DNA of 64,000 bases from Azospirillum thermophilum (GCF_003130795.1 NZ_CP029352.1:1032001-1096000), one strand, 5' to 3'; shown: positions 16,400-25,367, counted from the stretch's first letter. Numbers and translations are program-made. Notes: generated by a model from the letters alone, not told the origin.

Positions 16400-17640
16400 T
16401 CACTTGCCGGTGACGAAGGGGCAGGTGCTCTTCTCGATCGGCAGGAAGGCCTCCGCCGCGGGGATGGGACGCACCGGGGTGTAATAGTCCCACGGCCCCT
16501 TGCTCTCCGCCTTCGACTTCACCTGGTAGAGCATCAGGTCGTAGAGCACGCGGCCGTCCTTGCGGATGCTGCCGGGGACGCCGAAATAGTCGGTCGGCAT
16601 CTCCTTCATCCTGGCGGTCACCGCCTCGCTGTCGGTGGTGCCGGCGGCCTTCACCGCCTTCAGCCAGTGCAGGGTGGCTAGATAGGTGTTCGCCTGCTCC
16701 TTGCTCGGCATCTTGCCGTGGCGCTCGAAGAAGCGCTTCGACCAGGCGCGGGTCTGCTCGTTCCGGTCCCAGTAGAAGCCCTCCGTCACCGTCAGCCCCT
16801 GGGCGAGGTCGAGCCCCAGCGAGTGGACGTCGGTGATGAAGACGATGTAGCCGACCAGCTTCTGCCCGCCCGCCGGCAGCCCGAACTCCGCCGCCTGCTT
16901 GATGGCCGCGATGGTGTCGGCGCCGACATTGGCCAGCGCCACCACCTTCGCGCCGCTGGCCTGCGCCGCCAGCAGGTACGAGCCGTAGTCGCTGGTGCCG
17001 ATCGGGTGCTTGACGCCGCCGACCACCGTGCCGCCCGCCTGTCTGATCGCCTCGGTCGCCGCCTTCTCCATGGCGGTGCCGAAGGCGAAGTCGGCGGTGA
17101 TGAAGAACCAGGACTTGCCGCCGGCATCGACCACCGCCCTGGTCGTGCCGACCGACAGCGCCGCCGTGTCGTCCGCCCAGTGGATGGTGTAGGGGAGCAT
17201 TGGGCGTTGGTCAGTTCCGTCGTCGTGGCGGCGCTGATCATCAGGACCTTCTTCTTCTCCCGCGCCACCGCCTGCACCGCCAGCGCGACCGAGGAGACGG
17301 GGATGTCCGTCACCATGTCGACGCCGTCGACGTCGAACCAGCGCCGCACGATGTTGGAGGCGACGTCCGGCTTGTTCTGCATGTCGGCGGCGATCACCTC
17401 GATCGGGCGGTCGAGCACCGTGCCGCCGAAATCCTCCACCGCCATCCGGGTCGCCAGGGCGGCCCCCCGGCCGCCGATGTCCGATGCGAAGCCCGCCTCG
17501 TCCACCAGGACTCCGATCTTCACCGGAGCCGCCGCCTGCGCCAGCGCCTCCCCACCCGCAAGCACGGCCGTGCCCAAGGCCGCCGCCATCACGGCCGCGG
17601 CGGCACGCGCCTTCACCCCTGATGCCATCCCTGATGCCAT
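16400..17640 (-). pseudogene. ABC transporter substrate-binding protein (branched-chain amino acid type), frameshifted
   Basis: A periplasmic binding protein of the LivJ/LivK-like class that would be 413 residues if intact. The N-terminal part (signal peptide, then PVKIGVLVDEAGFASDIGG, up to ATTTELTNAQCS) is in one frame; the rest (PYTIHWADDTAALSVGTTRA to PFVTGK) is in the next. One extra G in the run at 17192-17195 (C on the coding strand) would join them as AQC-SP-YTIHW, the expected family sequence with its conserved Cys. Either the gene is newly broken or a base is missing from the sequence. No permease or ATPase genes adjoin it, so it is an orphan component. ATG 17640 follows a GGGAGAG site. 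Confidence 0.85.
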
Positions 17641-17817
17641 CGACTTCTCTCCCGTCTTTCTTTTCTTTCGTCCCGCACCATTCGCGGGTCCGGTCAACCG
17701 TCGTATCATGCAAACAATATCATGTGAAACCATTTGCGTTCCCAATGTGCCCTTGATCGCGGACGGGATCGGCCTCATTCCTACTGGGCAGGACGACAGG
17801 GGACGGGAGATCGTGAG

Positions 17818-18372
17818 ATGGCGAAATCGCTGCGGGTGCTGGGCTTTGCCGGATCCCTGCGCAAGGCCTCGACCAACCGCGGGCTGCTGCGCGCGGCGGC
17901 CGGGCTGCTGCCGGCCGACATGACGCTGGAGGTTTTCGACATCGCGCCGATCCCGCTCTACGACGCGGACGTCGAGGCGGCCGGCCGGCCGGAGGCGGTC
18001 ACCGCCTTCCGCGAGGCGATCCGCGGCGCCGATGCGCTGGTGATCGCCTGTCCGGAATACAATTACTCGGTTCCCGGCGTGCTGAAGAACGCCATCGACT
18101 GGGCCTCGCGCGGGGCGGACCAGCCCTTCGCCGGCAAGCCGGTCGCCTTCATGGGGGCCGGCGGCGGGCTCGGCACCGCGCGCTCGCAGTATCACCTGCG
18201 GCAGGTCTGCGTGTATCTCGACATGCACCCGCTCAACCGGCCGGAGCTGTTCGTCCCCATGGCGGGGCAGAAGTTCGACGGCGACGGCAACCTCACCGAC
18301 GAATCGGTCCGCCCGCGCATCGCGGCACTGCTGGAGGCGCTGGCCGCCTGGACCCGCCGGCTGGGCGGCTGA
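17818..18372 (+). CDS. NADPH-dependent FMN reductase family protein
   Basis: A 184-residue flavodoxin-fold protein. The FMN phosphate loop is GFAGSLRKASTNRGLL near residue 9, and the second family motif ACPEYNYSVPGVLKNAIDW lies near 75, followed by GGGLGTARSQYHLRQV. Members reduce FMN, quinones, chromate or azo dyes with NAD(P)H; the physiological substrate is not predictable. The ATG at 17818 is used because the Rossmann-like strand begins directly after it. It diverges from the binding-protein gene, and the AraC regulator follows 31 bp later on the same strand. Confidence 0.88.
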   Translation: MAKSLRVLGFAGSLRKASTNRGLLRAAAGLLPADMTLEVFDIAPIPLYDADVEAAGRPEAVTAFREAIRGADALVIACPEYNYSVPGVLKNAIDWASRGADQPFAGKPVAFMGAGGGLGTARSQYHLRQVCVYLDMHPLNRPELFVPMAGQKFDGDGNLTDESVRPRIAALLEALAAWTRRLGG

Positions 18373-18403
18373 ACGGGCTTTGAGCGGCGACGAAGGAACG
18401 GCC

Positions 18404-19306
18404 ATGGGCCAGGCGACCATCGACCAGGACAGCGCGCTGCATCTCGACCCGGTGGGGCGGGACGAGTACGCCCGCCTGTGGCGCGACCGCCGCTTCGACC
18501 GCATGGAATGCCTCAGCGCCCGCTTCAACCGGCACACCTATGCGCCGCACACCCACGACACCTACGTCATCGGCGTCATCCTGGCGGGCACCGAGCTGTT
18601 CCACCACCGCGGCGTCGAGCATGCGGCGCGGGCCGGCAGCGTCGCCGTGCTGAACCCCGGCGAGCTGCACGACGGCCGCCCGTCGGAGCATGGCTACGCC
18701 TACCGCATGTTCTATCCCTCCGTCGCCCTGCTGGAACGGGAACTGTCGGACGCGCTCGGCCGGCCGGCCGCCGCCCCAGGCTTCACCGGCACGCTGGTCG
18801 AGGATCCGGAGCTGTTCCGGGCCATCCGCGACCTCCACCTGACGCTGGAGGATCCGCAGGCCGATCCGCTGAAGACCGAGACCGACCTGATGCGCGCCTT
18901 CGTCGCCGTCTCGCTGCGCCATGGCGAGGCCGGCGGACGGCTGCGGCCGGCCGGGCAGGAGCCGGCCGCGGTGCGGCGGGCGCGCGAGTATCTCGACGCC
19001 CACCTCGACCGGCCGGTCGAGCTGGCCGATCTCGCCGCCGCGGTGGGGCTCAGCCGCTTCCACCTGCTGCGGGTGTTCCGCGCCACCGTCGGCACCACGC
19101 CGCACGGCTACCTGACCGACCGCCGCGTGCAGCAGGCCAAGGAACTGCTGTCCGGCGACCTTCCCCTGGCCGAGGTGGCGGTCGCCTGCGGCTTCTGCGA
19201 CCAGGCCCACCTGAATCGGGTGTTCAAGGCGCGCGTCGGGGTCGCCCCGGGCCAGTACCGGCGCGGCAGCAATCCTGTCCAAGACGGGGCGCCGGCCGGC
19301 CATTAG
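18404..19306 (+). CDS. AraC-family transcriptional regulator of the azlCD genes
   Basis: A 300-residue regulator. The N-terminal cupin-like sensing domain (about 35-150) has the HTYAPHTHDTYVIGVI metal-cupin signature, then GSVAVLNPGELHDG. The C-terminal DNA-binding domain (about 195-290) has two helix-turn-helix units ending in VAVACGFCDQAHLNRVFKARVGVAPGQYR. The first 24 bp from a TTG at 18380 are rejected because ATG 18404 follows AAGGA. It lies 10 bp before azlC, and AraC-AzlC-AzlD is a recurring arrangement, so it probably controls export by that pair. Confidence 0.88.
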   Translation: MGQATIDQDSALHLDPVGRDEYARLWRDRRFDRMECLSARFNRHTYAPHTHDTYVIGVILAGTELFHHRGVEHAARAGSVAVLNPGELHDGRPSEHGYAYRMFYPSVALLERELSDALGRPAAAPGFTGTLVEDPELFRAIRDLHLTLEDPQADPLKTETDLMRAFVAVSLRHGEAGGRLRPAGQEPAAVRRAREYLDAHLDRPVELADLAAAVGLSRFHLLRVFRATVGTTPHGYLTDRRVQQAKELLSGDLPLAEVAVACGFCDQAHLNRVFKARVGVAPGQYRRGSNPVQDGAPAGH

Positions 19307-19316
19307 GGTCGTCGGC

Positions 19317-20027
19317 ATGACCGATCTCACCTCCGACACCCGGGCGGGCCCGCGCGAATTCGCGCTCGGCGTCGCCCACACCCTGCCGCTGATGGCCGGT
19401 GCGATCCCCTTCGGGCTGCTGCTCGGCAGCCTCGCCGCCAAGGCCGGCCTGTCGCCGCTGGAGGTCGCGCTGATGAGCGGCTTGATCTTCGCCGGCGGCT
19501 CGCAGTTCCTGGCGGTGGAGCTGTGGGCGCATGGCGCCGCCGCGGCCAGCATCGTCGCCAGCGTCCTCCTGGTGAACCTGCGCCACCTGCTGATGGGGGC
19601 GACGCTGGCGCCGCGCCTGCGCGGCCTGCCGCCGCTGCGCGCCGCCGTCACCATGTTCCTGATGACCGACGAGGTCTGGGCGCTCGCCATGCAGCGCGGC
19701 GCCGCCCTGACGCTGCCCTACTGGTTCGGCGTCGGGCTGACGCTCTACACGGTCTGGCTGGCCTCGACGGTCGGCGGGACCTTCGCCGGCGCCCTGATCG
19801 ACGATCCCGTCGCCTGGGGCCTCGACTTCACCTTCACGGCCCTCTTCCTCTGCCTGCTGGTCGGCTTCTGGAGGAATGTCCGGACGACGCTGGCCCCCTG
19901 GCTCGCCAGTGCTGCGGTGGCCGTCGCGGTCCATGCCCTGATGCCCGACGGGGCATGGCACATCCTGCTGGGCGCGCTGTCCGGCGGGGCGGTCGCCGCC
20001 TGGCGGGGGAGGCTGCGCCATGCCTGA
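19317..20027 (+). CDS. azlC: AzlC-family amino acid exporter, large subunit
   Basis: A 236-residue membrane protein with about six to eight hydrophobic segments. Family marks are the N-terminal PLMAGAIPFGLLLGSLAAKAG, GLIFAGGSQFLAVEL, and the basic loop NLRHLLMGATLAPRL. With its small partner it exports branched-chain amino acids (the azaleucine resistance system of Bacillus, BrnFE in Corynebacterium). It follows the AraC regulator by 10 bp and overlaps azlD by 8 bp, so the three form one operon. Confidence 0.9.
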   Translation: MTDLTSDTRAGPREFALGVAHTLPLMAGAIPFGLLLGSLAAKAGLSPLEVALMSGLIFAGGSQFLAVELWAHGAAAASIVASVLLVNLRHLLMGATLAPRLRGLPPLRAAVTMFLMTDEVWALAMQRGAALTLPYWFGVGLTLYTVWLASTVGGTFAGALIDDPVAWGLDFTFTALFLCLLVGFWRNVRTTLAPWLASAAVAVAVHALMPDGAWHILLGALSGGAVAAWRGRLRHA

Positions 20028-20331
20028 CGCCCTGTTCGACCTGGACGCGACCGTCCTGTGGATCGTGCTGGCCGGCGGCCTCGCCACCTGGCTGACGCGG
20101 ATCGGCGGCCCCTTGCTGGTGGCGCGCGTCCGGCTCGGCCCGGCGGCCAACGCGGCGCTGGAGGCGACCCCCGGCGCCGTGCTCGTGGCGCTGATCGCCC
20201 CGGCCGCCCTGTCGAGCCTGCCGGACGCGCTCGCCGCCGGGCTGGTGCTGCTGATCGCCCGGCGGGTGCCGATCGCGCTCGCCATGCTGTTCGGCGTCAT
20301 CGCGGTGGTGGCGCTGCGCCGGCTGATGTAG
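20020..20331 (+). CDS. azlD: AzlD-family amino acid exporter, small subunit
   Basis: A 103-residue hydrophobic protein with three to four membrane helices. The segment LATWLTRIGGPLLV near residue 22 matches the conserved AzlD helix, and the protein is the expected size. It overlaps the azlC stop by 8 bp, implying translational coupling and equal amounts of both subunits. It closes the operon; MarR operator sites begin 12 bp after its stop codon. Confidence 0.87.
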   Translation: MPDALFDLDATVLWIVLAGGLATWLTRIGGPLLVARVRLGPAANAALEATPGAVLVALIAPAALSSLPDALAAGLVLLIARRVPIALAMLFGVIAVVALRRLM

Positions 20332-20342
20332 CCGCCTCGGAT

Positions 20343-20400
20343 TGACAGCATACTGTCATTTCCATTGACAGGCCGCCGGCATAATGACAGCATGCTGTCA
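20343..20400 (+). promoter_or_regulatory. Two palindromic operators for the MarR regulator
   Basis: Two 16-bp sites with the same plan: TGACAGCATACTGTCA (20343-20358, one mismatch pair in the centre) and TGACAGCATGCTGTCA (20385-20400, a perfect palindrome), 42 bp centre to centre, which is four helical turns. A third half-site TTGACAG (20365-20371) lies between. They stand directly in front of the MarR gene, the usual place for autorepression, and the second would overlap the transcription or translation start. Confidence 0.75.
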
Positions 20401-20415
20401 AATGAGATCGCGCAC

Positions 20416-20895
20416 ATGCCCCCTTCGTCCCCCGAGCCCAACGCCGCGGATGCCTTCACCGAGCTGGTCCTCGAGGTGTTCCGGCTGAACGGCCGGCTGC
20501 TGCTCGCCGGCGACCGGCTGTCCGCTCCCGTCGGATTGACCAGCGCCCGCTGGCAGATCCTCGGGGCGCTGGCTGACGGGCCGGCGACCGTCGCCCAGAT
20601 CGCCCGCTCCATGGGGCTGACGCGGCAAAGCGTCCAGCGCCTGGCGGATGTGCTGTCGGGCGAAGGCATCACCGCCTTCATCCCCAACCCGCACCACAAG
20701 CGGTCGAGCTTGGTGACGCTGACGGCGAAAGGGCAGGACATGCTGGACCGGGTCACCGCCCTGCAACGGGAGTGGGCGGAGCAGACGTCGGCCGGCCTGT
20801 CCGGCCGGATGCTGGCGGATGCGGCCGATCTCCTGAAGATCCTGCGTCAGCGGCTGGAGATCGCTTCCGGCGACGACGCCCCCAACGAGCGGTGA
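20416..20895 (+). CDS. MarR-family transcriptional regulator
   Basis: A 159-residue winged-helix protein. The DNA-binding region (residues about 40-110) reads LTSARWQILGALADGP, then IARSMGLTRQSVQRL as recognition helix, and the wing PNPHHKRSSLVTLTAKG. Dimer helices flank it. MarR proteins bind palindromes and release on phenolic or oxidant ligands. The start is uncertain: ATG 20416 has a weak GAGAT upstream, while ATG 20392 lies inside the second operator. The five-base gap to the next gene indicates an operon with the two membrane proteins, which it probably represses along with itself. Confidence 0.86.
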   Translation: MPPSSPEPNAADAFTELVLEVFRLNGRLLLAGDRLSAPVGLTSARWQILGALADGPATVAQIARSMGLTRQSVQRLADVLSGEGITAFIPNPHHKRSSLVTLTAKGQDMLDRVTALQREWAEQTSAGLSGRMLADAADLLKILRQRLEIASGDDAPNER

Positions 20896-20900
20896 CGATC

Positions 20901-21362
20901 ATGAGAAGCTGTCTCAGGTGCCTGCATTTCCTCGGCCTTGCGGCCTTCCTCGGCAGTATCCTCGGCCATGTCCTGACCGGCGCCCTGGTCGAGCCCGGCT
21001 CCGCGGCCTTCGCCTGGGCGCAGGAGACCAAACATGCGACGACCCGGTGGCTGACGGTGCCGGGGCTGCTGCTGACCCTGCTCACCGGCATCGCTCTCGC
21101 CGTCCGCACGCCGCAGCTTCTGCGCTCGCGCTGGCTGCGGATCAAGATGGGGCTCGCGCTGCTGGTCACGCTCAACGCGACCCTGATCCTCCTGCCCCTC
21201 GGCGCGAGGCTCGCCGCGGGCACGGAGGAGGCCGAGCCCCTGCTGACCGGGGAGGCCGTGTTCGGGGCCTGCAACCTGCTGATGATCGCCCTCGTCATCG
21301 TCCTGGCGGTCGCGCGGCCGAGGCTGGCGAAAACCGGCGGCCCCTTGCCGTCGCAGGCCTGA
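20901..21362 (+). CDS. Small integral membrane protein, DUF2269-like
   Basis: A 153-residue protein with four predicted membrane helices (about 8-28, 48-68, 80-100, 122-142). The first contains His in CLHFLGLAAFLGSILGH and a second His pair lies near residue 45 (KHATTRW), reminiscent of DUF2269-type membrane proteins and of haem- or quinone-binding helices. The similarity is by eye only. It starts five bases after the MarR stop and is followed 13 bases later by another protein of like design, so the three are co-expressed. Confidence 0.65.
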   Translation: MRSCLRCLHFLGLAAFLGSILGHVLTGALVEPGSAAFAWAQETKHATTRWLTVPGLLLTLLTGIALAVRTPQLLRSRWLRIKMGLALLVTLNATLILLPLGARLAAGTEEAEPLLTGEAVFGACNLLMIALVIVLAVARPRLAKTGGPLPSQA

Positions 21363-21375
21363 GAAACGCACGGCC

Positions 21376-21960
21376 ATGCAGTACGGCCTGCTGAAGTTCG
21401 CCCATCTGGCGGGGCTGCTCATGATCGGCGCCGGGCTGATCGGCGTCTTCGTCGCCGACCTGCGGGCACGGCAGAGCCGCGACCTGCCGGTCTTCGCCGA
21501 AGCGGTCCGGCTCATCGGCGTCTTCTACGATGGGCTGGTGGTTCCCGGCGCGCTGACGCTCCTGGCCTCCGGCGTCTGGCTGATCGTCATCTATTACGAC
21601 GGCCTCGCCTTCCTCGACGAACCCTGGCTGGCCGGCATGGTCTTGCTGTTCCTGATCGAGTTCGTCGAGGGCAACACCGTCACGCGGCTCTATTTCACGA
21701 GGCTGCAACGGCTGACCCGGATCGCCGTCGCCGAGGGGCGCTTCACGCCGGAGCTGGTGGCGGCCCGCGACCGGCCGGCCGCCACCTTCACCCATTTCCT
21801 CGACCTGCCGCTTCTGATGCTCATCGTGTCGCTGGGAGCCATCCGGCCGGCGGACTGGACCGTCTTCGCCGTCGGCGGCATCGCGGCGCTGGCCGTCGCG
21901 GCCGCCCTGACGGTCACCTTGCCGCGCCTCTACCCGGCCGACGCCCAGCGGACGGGCTGA
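21376..21960 (+). CDS. Integral membrane protein, DUF2269-like
   Basis: A 194-residue protein with about five hydrophobic helices. The N-terminus LLKFAHLAGLLMIGAGL has the His-in-helix pattern of the DUF2269 family, with a further His in ATFTHFLDLPLLML near residue 145. It appears distantly related to the preceding gene product, so the pair may be a duplicated or heteromeric membrane unit. Function is unknown. Expression should follow the MarR regulator two genes upstream. Confidence 0.68.
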   Translation: MQYGLLKFAHLAGLLMIGAGLIGVFVADLRARQSRDLPVFAEAVRLIGVFYDGLVVPGALTLLASGVWLIVIYYDGLAFLDEPWLAGMVLLFLIEFVEGNTVTRLYFTRLQRLTRIAVAEGRFTPELVAARDRPAATFTHFLDLPLLMLIVSLGAIRPADWTVFAVGGIAALAVAAALTVTLPRLYPADAQRTG

Positions 21961-21994
21961 GCCGCCGGCGGCCGGCATCCGGGGGACGCTCCGG

Positions 21995-22204
21995 TCAGCC
22001 GTCCTTGCCGAACTTCTCGGCCTTGGCGCGGTCCTCGGCGACCTCGCGGGCCATCTCCTCGCCGATCTTCGGGTCGATCTGCTTGGCCTCCTCGATCATC
22101 TCGCGGGCCTTGCGGACATCGCCGCCCGCCACCTCGTCCAGCGCCTTCTCTGCCAGATCGTGGGCGCGCTTGTGCTCGGGCGACTGTTCGTGCTGCTTGG
22201 TCAT
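21995..22204 (-). CDS. Small hypothetical protein
   Basis: A 69-residue, highly charged, helical protein (KRAHDLAEKALDEVAGGD, EMIEEAKQIDPKIGEEMARE). It has no Cys, Trp or membrane segment, and looks like a small stress or coiled-coil protein. AGGAGGAG lies six bases before ATG 22204, strong evidence of translation. It follows the next hypothetical gene (22243-22551) by 38 bp on the same strand. Confidence 0.72.
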   Translation of the reverse strand: MTKQHEQSPEHKRAHDLAEKALDEVAGGDVRKAREMIEEAKQIDPKIGEEMAREVAEDRAKAEKFGKDG

Positions 22205-22242
22205 GCTGCTGCTCCTCCTGGAACTGGTTCCCTGGAACTGGT

Positions 22243-22551
22243 TCAGTGAATCGTCTCGCCGGGGCGCGCGCCGGATGGCGGCGGCGGTGACGCCTCCTCC
22301 TCGGCCGCCCGCTCGCCGGCGACCTGTTCGGCGGCGTCGAGCATCGCCTCGGCCTGTTGCTGGACCGCCGCGGCGCGGGCGCGGTCGTCCGGGTCGGAGC
22401 TGCGGTCGCGCACGAACTCCGCGGCCTGCTCCGCGACGGCGAGCGTCTCGACGACCTCGTCCATCGCCTCCTCCAGCGCGCCGACATCGACGTCCCGGCC
22501 GGTGGAGGTGCTGGCGGTGCCGGTCTTCGCGGCGCCTTTGCTGCCGGTCAT
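22243..22551 (-). CDS. Small acidic hypothetical protein
   Basis: A 102-residue protein, rich in Ala, Glu and Asp, with a central helical stretch (GALEEAMDEVVETLAVAEQA) and a disordered proline-rich C-terminus. No known domain was seen. ATG 22551 has a weak AAGGGA site upstream; an alternative start at 22590 adds 13 residues. It is probably transcribed with the 69-residue protein downstream and diverges from the glucan synthase gene. Confidence 0.6.
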   Translation of the reverse strand: MTGSKGAAKTGTASTSTGRDVDVGALEEAMDEVVETLAVAEQAAEFVRDRSSDPDDRARAAAVQQQAEAMLDAAEQVAGERAAEEEASPPPPSGARPGETIH

Positions 22552-22706
22552 GAGAGGGTTCCCTTCCCGTCTTGGTGGTCCCCCAGCCAACAGGGGCGGC
22601 CGGGAAAAATTTCAGCGGGACCGGCTGGAATAGAATGCTGCGGTGCACGTTCGTCAGGGTGTCCGGTGGCGCCCAGCCATCCCTACCCAGGTTTCACGAA
22701 CTCCCC

Positions 22707-25367
22707 ATGAGCAACCCGAAGAACCCGATGCGGTCCGCGGCCATCGCCGCCGCGCTGCTGGCCGTGACCGCCGGCCACGCGTCCTTCTGGTCCTGGCGCA
22801 ACGCGCCGACGCCGGTGGAGGCTGAACCGGCGCACATCGAGTCCGTCTCCTATTCCCCGTCGGGACGGAGCTACGACCCGAACCACTCGCCGGACGTGCC
22901 GCGGGTGGATCTGGAGAAGGACATGGACGCCATCGCCGGCTTCGCCGACGGCGTGCGCACCTACTCCACGCTGGGCTCCCAGGGGCAGGCGGCCTCGATC
23001 GCCGCCCGCAAGGGGCTGAACGTCTCGCTGGGCGTCTGGCTCAGCAAGGACAAGGAGCGCAACGAGCAGGAGATCACCCGCGCCGTGGCGCTCGCCAGGA
23101 CGGTGCGCGGCATCACCCGCATCGTGGTCGGCAACGAGACGCTGCTGCGCGCCGAGCTGACCGACGCCGAGCTCGCCTCCTACATCCGCCGCGTCCGCGC
23201 CGCCGTCCCCAAGCACATCAAGGTCGGCACCGCCGACGTCTGGTCGGAGATGGTCAAGGCCGACCAGACGGTGAAGGCTTCCGACTTCATGGGCGTCCAC
23301 GTCCTGCCCTACTGGGAAGGCGTGCCCGCCGACAAGGCCCTGACCTGGATCCGCGACCGGCTGGACACCGTGCGCAAGGCTCATCCCGGCAAGCCGCTGT
23401 TCGTCGGCGAGGTGGGCTGGCCCTCGGCCGGCGACAACTTCCACGACGCCTACGCCACCCCGGCCGCGCAGGCCGCCGTCGTCCGCGGCTTCGCCGCCGA
23501 GGCGGAGGCGCTGGGCATCGCCTACAATGTGGTCGAGGCGTTCGACGGCGTGTGGAAGACCTCCATCGAAGGCTCGCCCGGCCCGGGCTGGGGCATGCTC
23601 GACGCCGACCGCGCCCAGAAGTGGCCGCTGACCGGCCCGGTGCCGGCCTCCTGGGGCGACCGCGCAGGTGCGGCCGTCGCCATCGGCCTCGGCTTCGCGC
23701 TGGCCGCCTTCGTCGCCTTCCGGCGGCGCAGCACCCCGGCCTTCGCCCTGGCCGCCGCGGTGGGCGCCAACATCATCGGCTTCGCGGTGGGCTCGGCCGT
23801 CGCCGGCGCCTACGGCGAGTACCTGACCTTCGGCGCGCTGACCACCTGGGGCTCCGCGTTCCTGCTGGGCGCCCTGATGATGAGCGTCGCCTTCGCCGAT
23901 CTGGTGGACGTCGTCCGGCGCCTGTTCACCGGCCGCGCCCCGGCCCTGCTGCCGCGCGACCCGGGCGCCCTGCCGGTGCCGGAGAAGGCCCCGATGGTCT
24001 CCATCCACGTCGCCGCCTGCCGCGAGCAGCCGGACGTGCTGGCCGCCACGCTGCACTCGCTGAACCGGCTGGACTACCCGAACTACGAGGTCGTCGTCCT
24101 CATCAACAACACCGAGCAGGAGGAGCTGGTCCGCCCGGTGGAGGAGCTGTGCGCCGCCCTCGGCCCGAAGTTCAAGTTCCATTGGTACAAGAAAATCTCC
24201 GGCTTCAAGGCGGGTGCGCTCAACGCCGCGCTGCGCCACACCGACAAGGACGCCGAGGTGGTCGCCGTTCTCGACGCCGACTACACCGTGTCGCCCGACT
24301 GGCTGAAGAAGCTGGTCCCCGCCTTCGCCGATCCCTCGGTCGGCATCGTGCAGGCCCCGCAGGAGCATCGCGACGGGCATGAGACCCTGCTGAAGGGTGC
24401 CATGGCCGCCGAGTACCGCCCCTTCTTCGACGTCGGCATGCAGGAGGGCCTGACCTCGCAGGCCTTCATCTGCCACGGCACCATGATCATGCTGCGCCGG
24501 TCGGCGATGGAGCAGGTCGGCGGCTGGTCGGAGGACGGCATCTGCGAGGATACCGAGCTCGGCATCCGCATCCTGTCGGCCGGCTACCGCGCCGCCTACA
24601 CCGACGAGCGGCTGGGCGAGGGCCTGGCTCCCGACAACTTCATGCAGTTCCGCAAGCAGCGCGACCGCTGGGTGTTCGGCTCCACGCAGATCGCCCGGGC
24701 CCACTGGCGCAAGCTGCTGCCGGGTGCCGCCGGCCTGACCGCCGCGCAGAAGCTGGGCTACGTCACCAACTGGACCCGCTGGTGGTCCGACGCGGTCGGC
24801 CTGCTGGCCGCCGGCGCCGCGGTGACCTGGACCTTCGCCTCGCTGGTCTTCCCGCTGCACCTGCCGCCCGTCGAGGCCACCGCCGCGGTGCTGGGCGCGC
24901 TGGTCCTGCGGTCGGGGGCGAGCCTGCTGGCCTCCCGCTACGCCTCGGGCAACTCCTGGAGGGAGGCGCTGACGGGCTGCGCGGTCGGCATGGCGCTGTC
25001 CACCACCGTCGCCCTGGCGGTCCTGCGCGGCGCGGTGCGCAAGCGGGACGCCTTCCGGGTGACCGCCAAGGGCGGCAAGCGGACCGCCGGCCGCTTCTGC
25101 GCCAAGCCGGAGGCCTGGCTCTCCGCCGCCCTGGTCGCCGCCTCGGCCACCGCCGCCCTGGTCAACCCGCTGGGCACCCTGTCGCTGGAGCTGTGGTCGA
25201 TCCTGCTGGCCGCGATGGCCGTGCCGAACCTGATGGCCGTGACCTTCGCGATCGGCGACATGCTGCCGGCCCGCGAGACCCGTCCCGCTCCCCTGCCGGC
25301 TTCCCTGCCGGCTCCGCAGGGCGCCTCGCAGTCCCAGCCGTCCTCGAGCACGCCGGTCGCCGCCTGA
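22707..25367 (+). CDS. ndvB: Membrane beta-glucan synthase: GH17-like domain fused to GT2 glycosyltransferase (NdvB-like)
   Basis: An 886-residue membrane protein. After a signal-anchor helix, residues about 50-320 form a GH17-type barrel with both expected acids: Glu in VVGNETLLR (about 143) and Glu in FVGEVGWPSAG (about 234). Membrane helices follow (about 325-420), then a GT2 domain (about 430-690) with VSIHVAACRE, the metal-binding VAVLDADY (about 520), the acceptor Asp in GICEDTELG and QFRKQRDRW (about 650), and more helices to the C-terminus. This order is that of the Bradyrhizobium and Pseudomonas NdvB proteins, which make cyclic beta-1,3/1,6-glucans important for osmoadaptation and host or biofilm interaction. 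The GH17 part may branch or cyclise the chain. A strong terminator follows. Confidence 0.88.
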   Translation: MSNPKNPMRSAAIAAALLAVTAGHASFWSWRNAPTPVEAEPAHIESVSYSPSGRSYDPNHSPDVPRVDLEKDMDAIAGFADGVRTYSTLGSQGQAASIAARKGLNVSLGVWLSKDKERNEQEITRAVALARTVRGITRIVVGNETLLRAELTDAELASYIRRVRAAVPKHIKVGTADVWSEMVKADQTVKASDFMGVHVLPYWEGVPADKALTWIRDRLDTVRKAHPGKPLFVGEVGWPSAGDNFHDAYATPAAQAAVVRGFAAEAEALGIAYNVVEAFDGVWKTSIEGSPGPGWGMLDADRAQKWPLTGPVPASWGDRAGAAVAIGLGFALAAFVAFRRRSTPAFALAAAVGANIIGFAVGSAVAGAYGEYLTFGALTTWGSAFLLGALMMSVAFADLVDVVRRLFTGRAPALLPRDPGALPVPEKAPMVSIHVAACREQPDVLAATLHSLNRLDYPNYEVVVLINNTEQEELVRPVEELCAALGPKFKFHWYKKISGFKAGALNAALRHTDKDAEVVAVLDADYTVSPDWLKKLVPAFADPSVGIVQAPQEHRDGHETLLKGAMAAEYRPFFDVGMQEGLTSQAFICHGTMIMLRRSAMEQVGGWSEDGICEDTELGIRILSAGYRAAYTDERLGEGLAPDNFMQFRKQRDRWVFGSTQIARAHWRKLLPGAAGLTAAQKLGYVTNWTRWWSDAVGLLAAGAAVTWTFASLVFPLHLPPVEATAAVLGALVLRSGASLLASRYASGNSWREALTGCAVGMALSTTVALAVLRGAVRKRDAFRVTAKGGKRTAGRFCAKPEAWLSAALVAASATAALVNPLGTLSLELWSILLAAMAVPNLMAVTFAIGDMLPARETRPAPLPASLPAPQGASQSQPSSSTPVAA

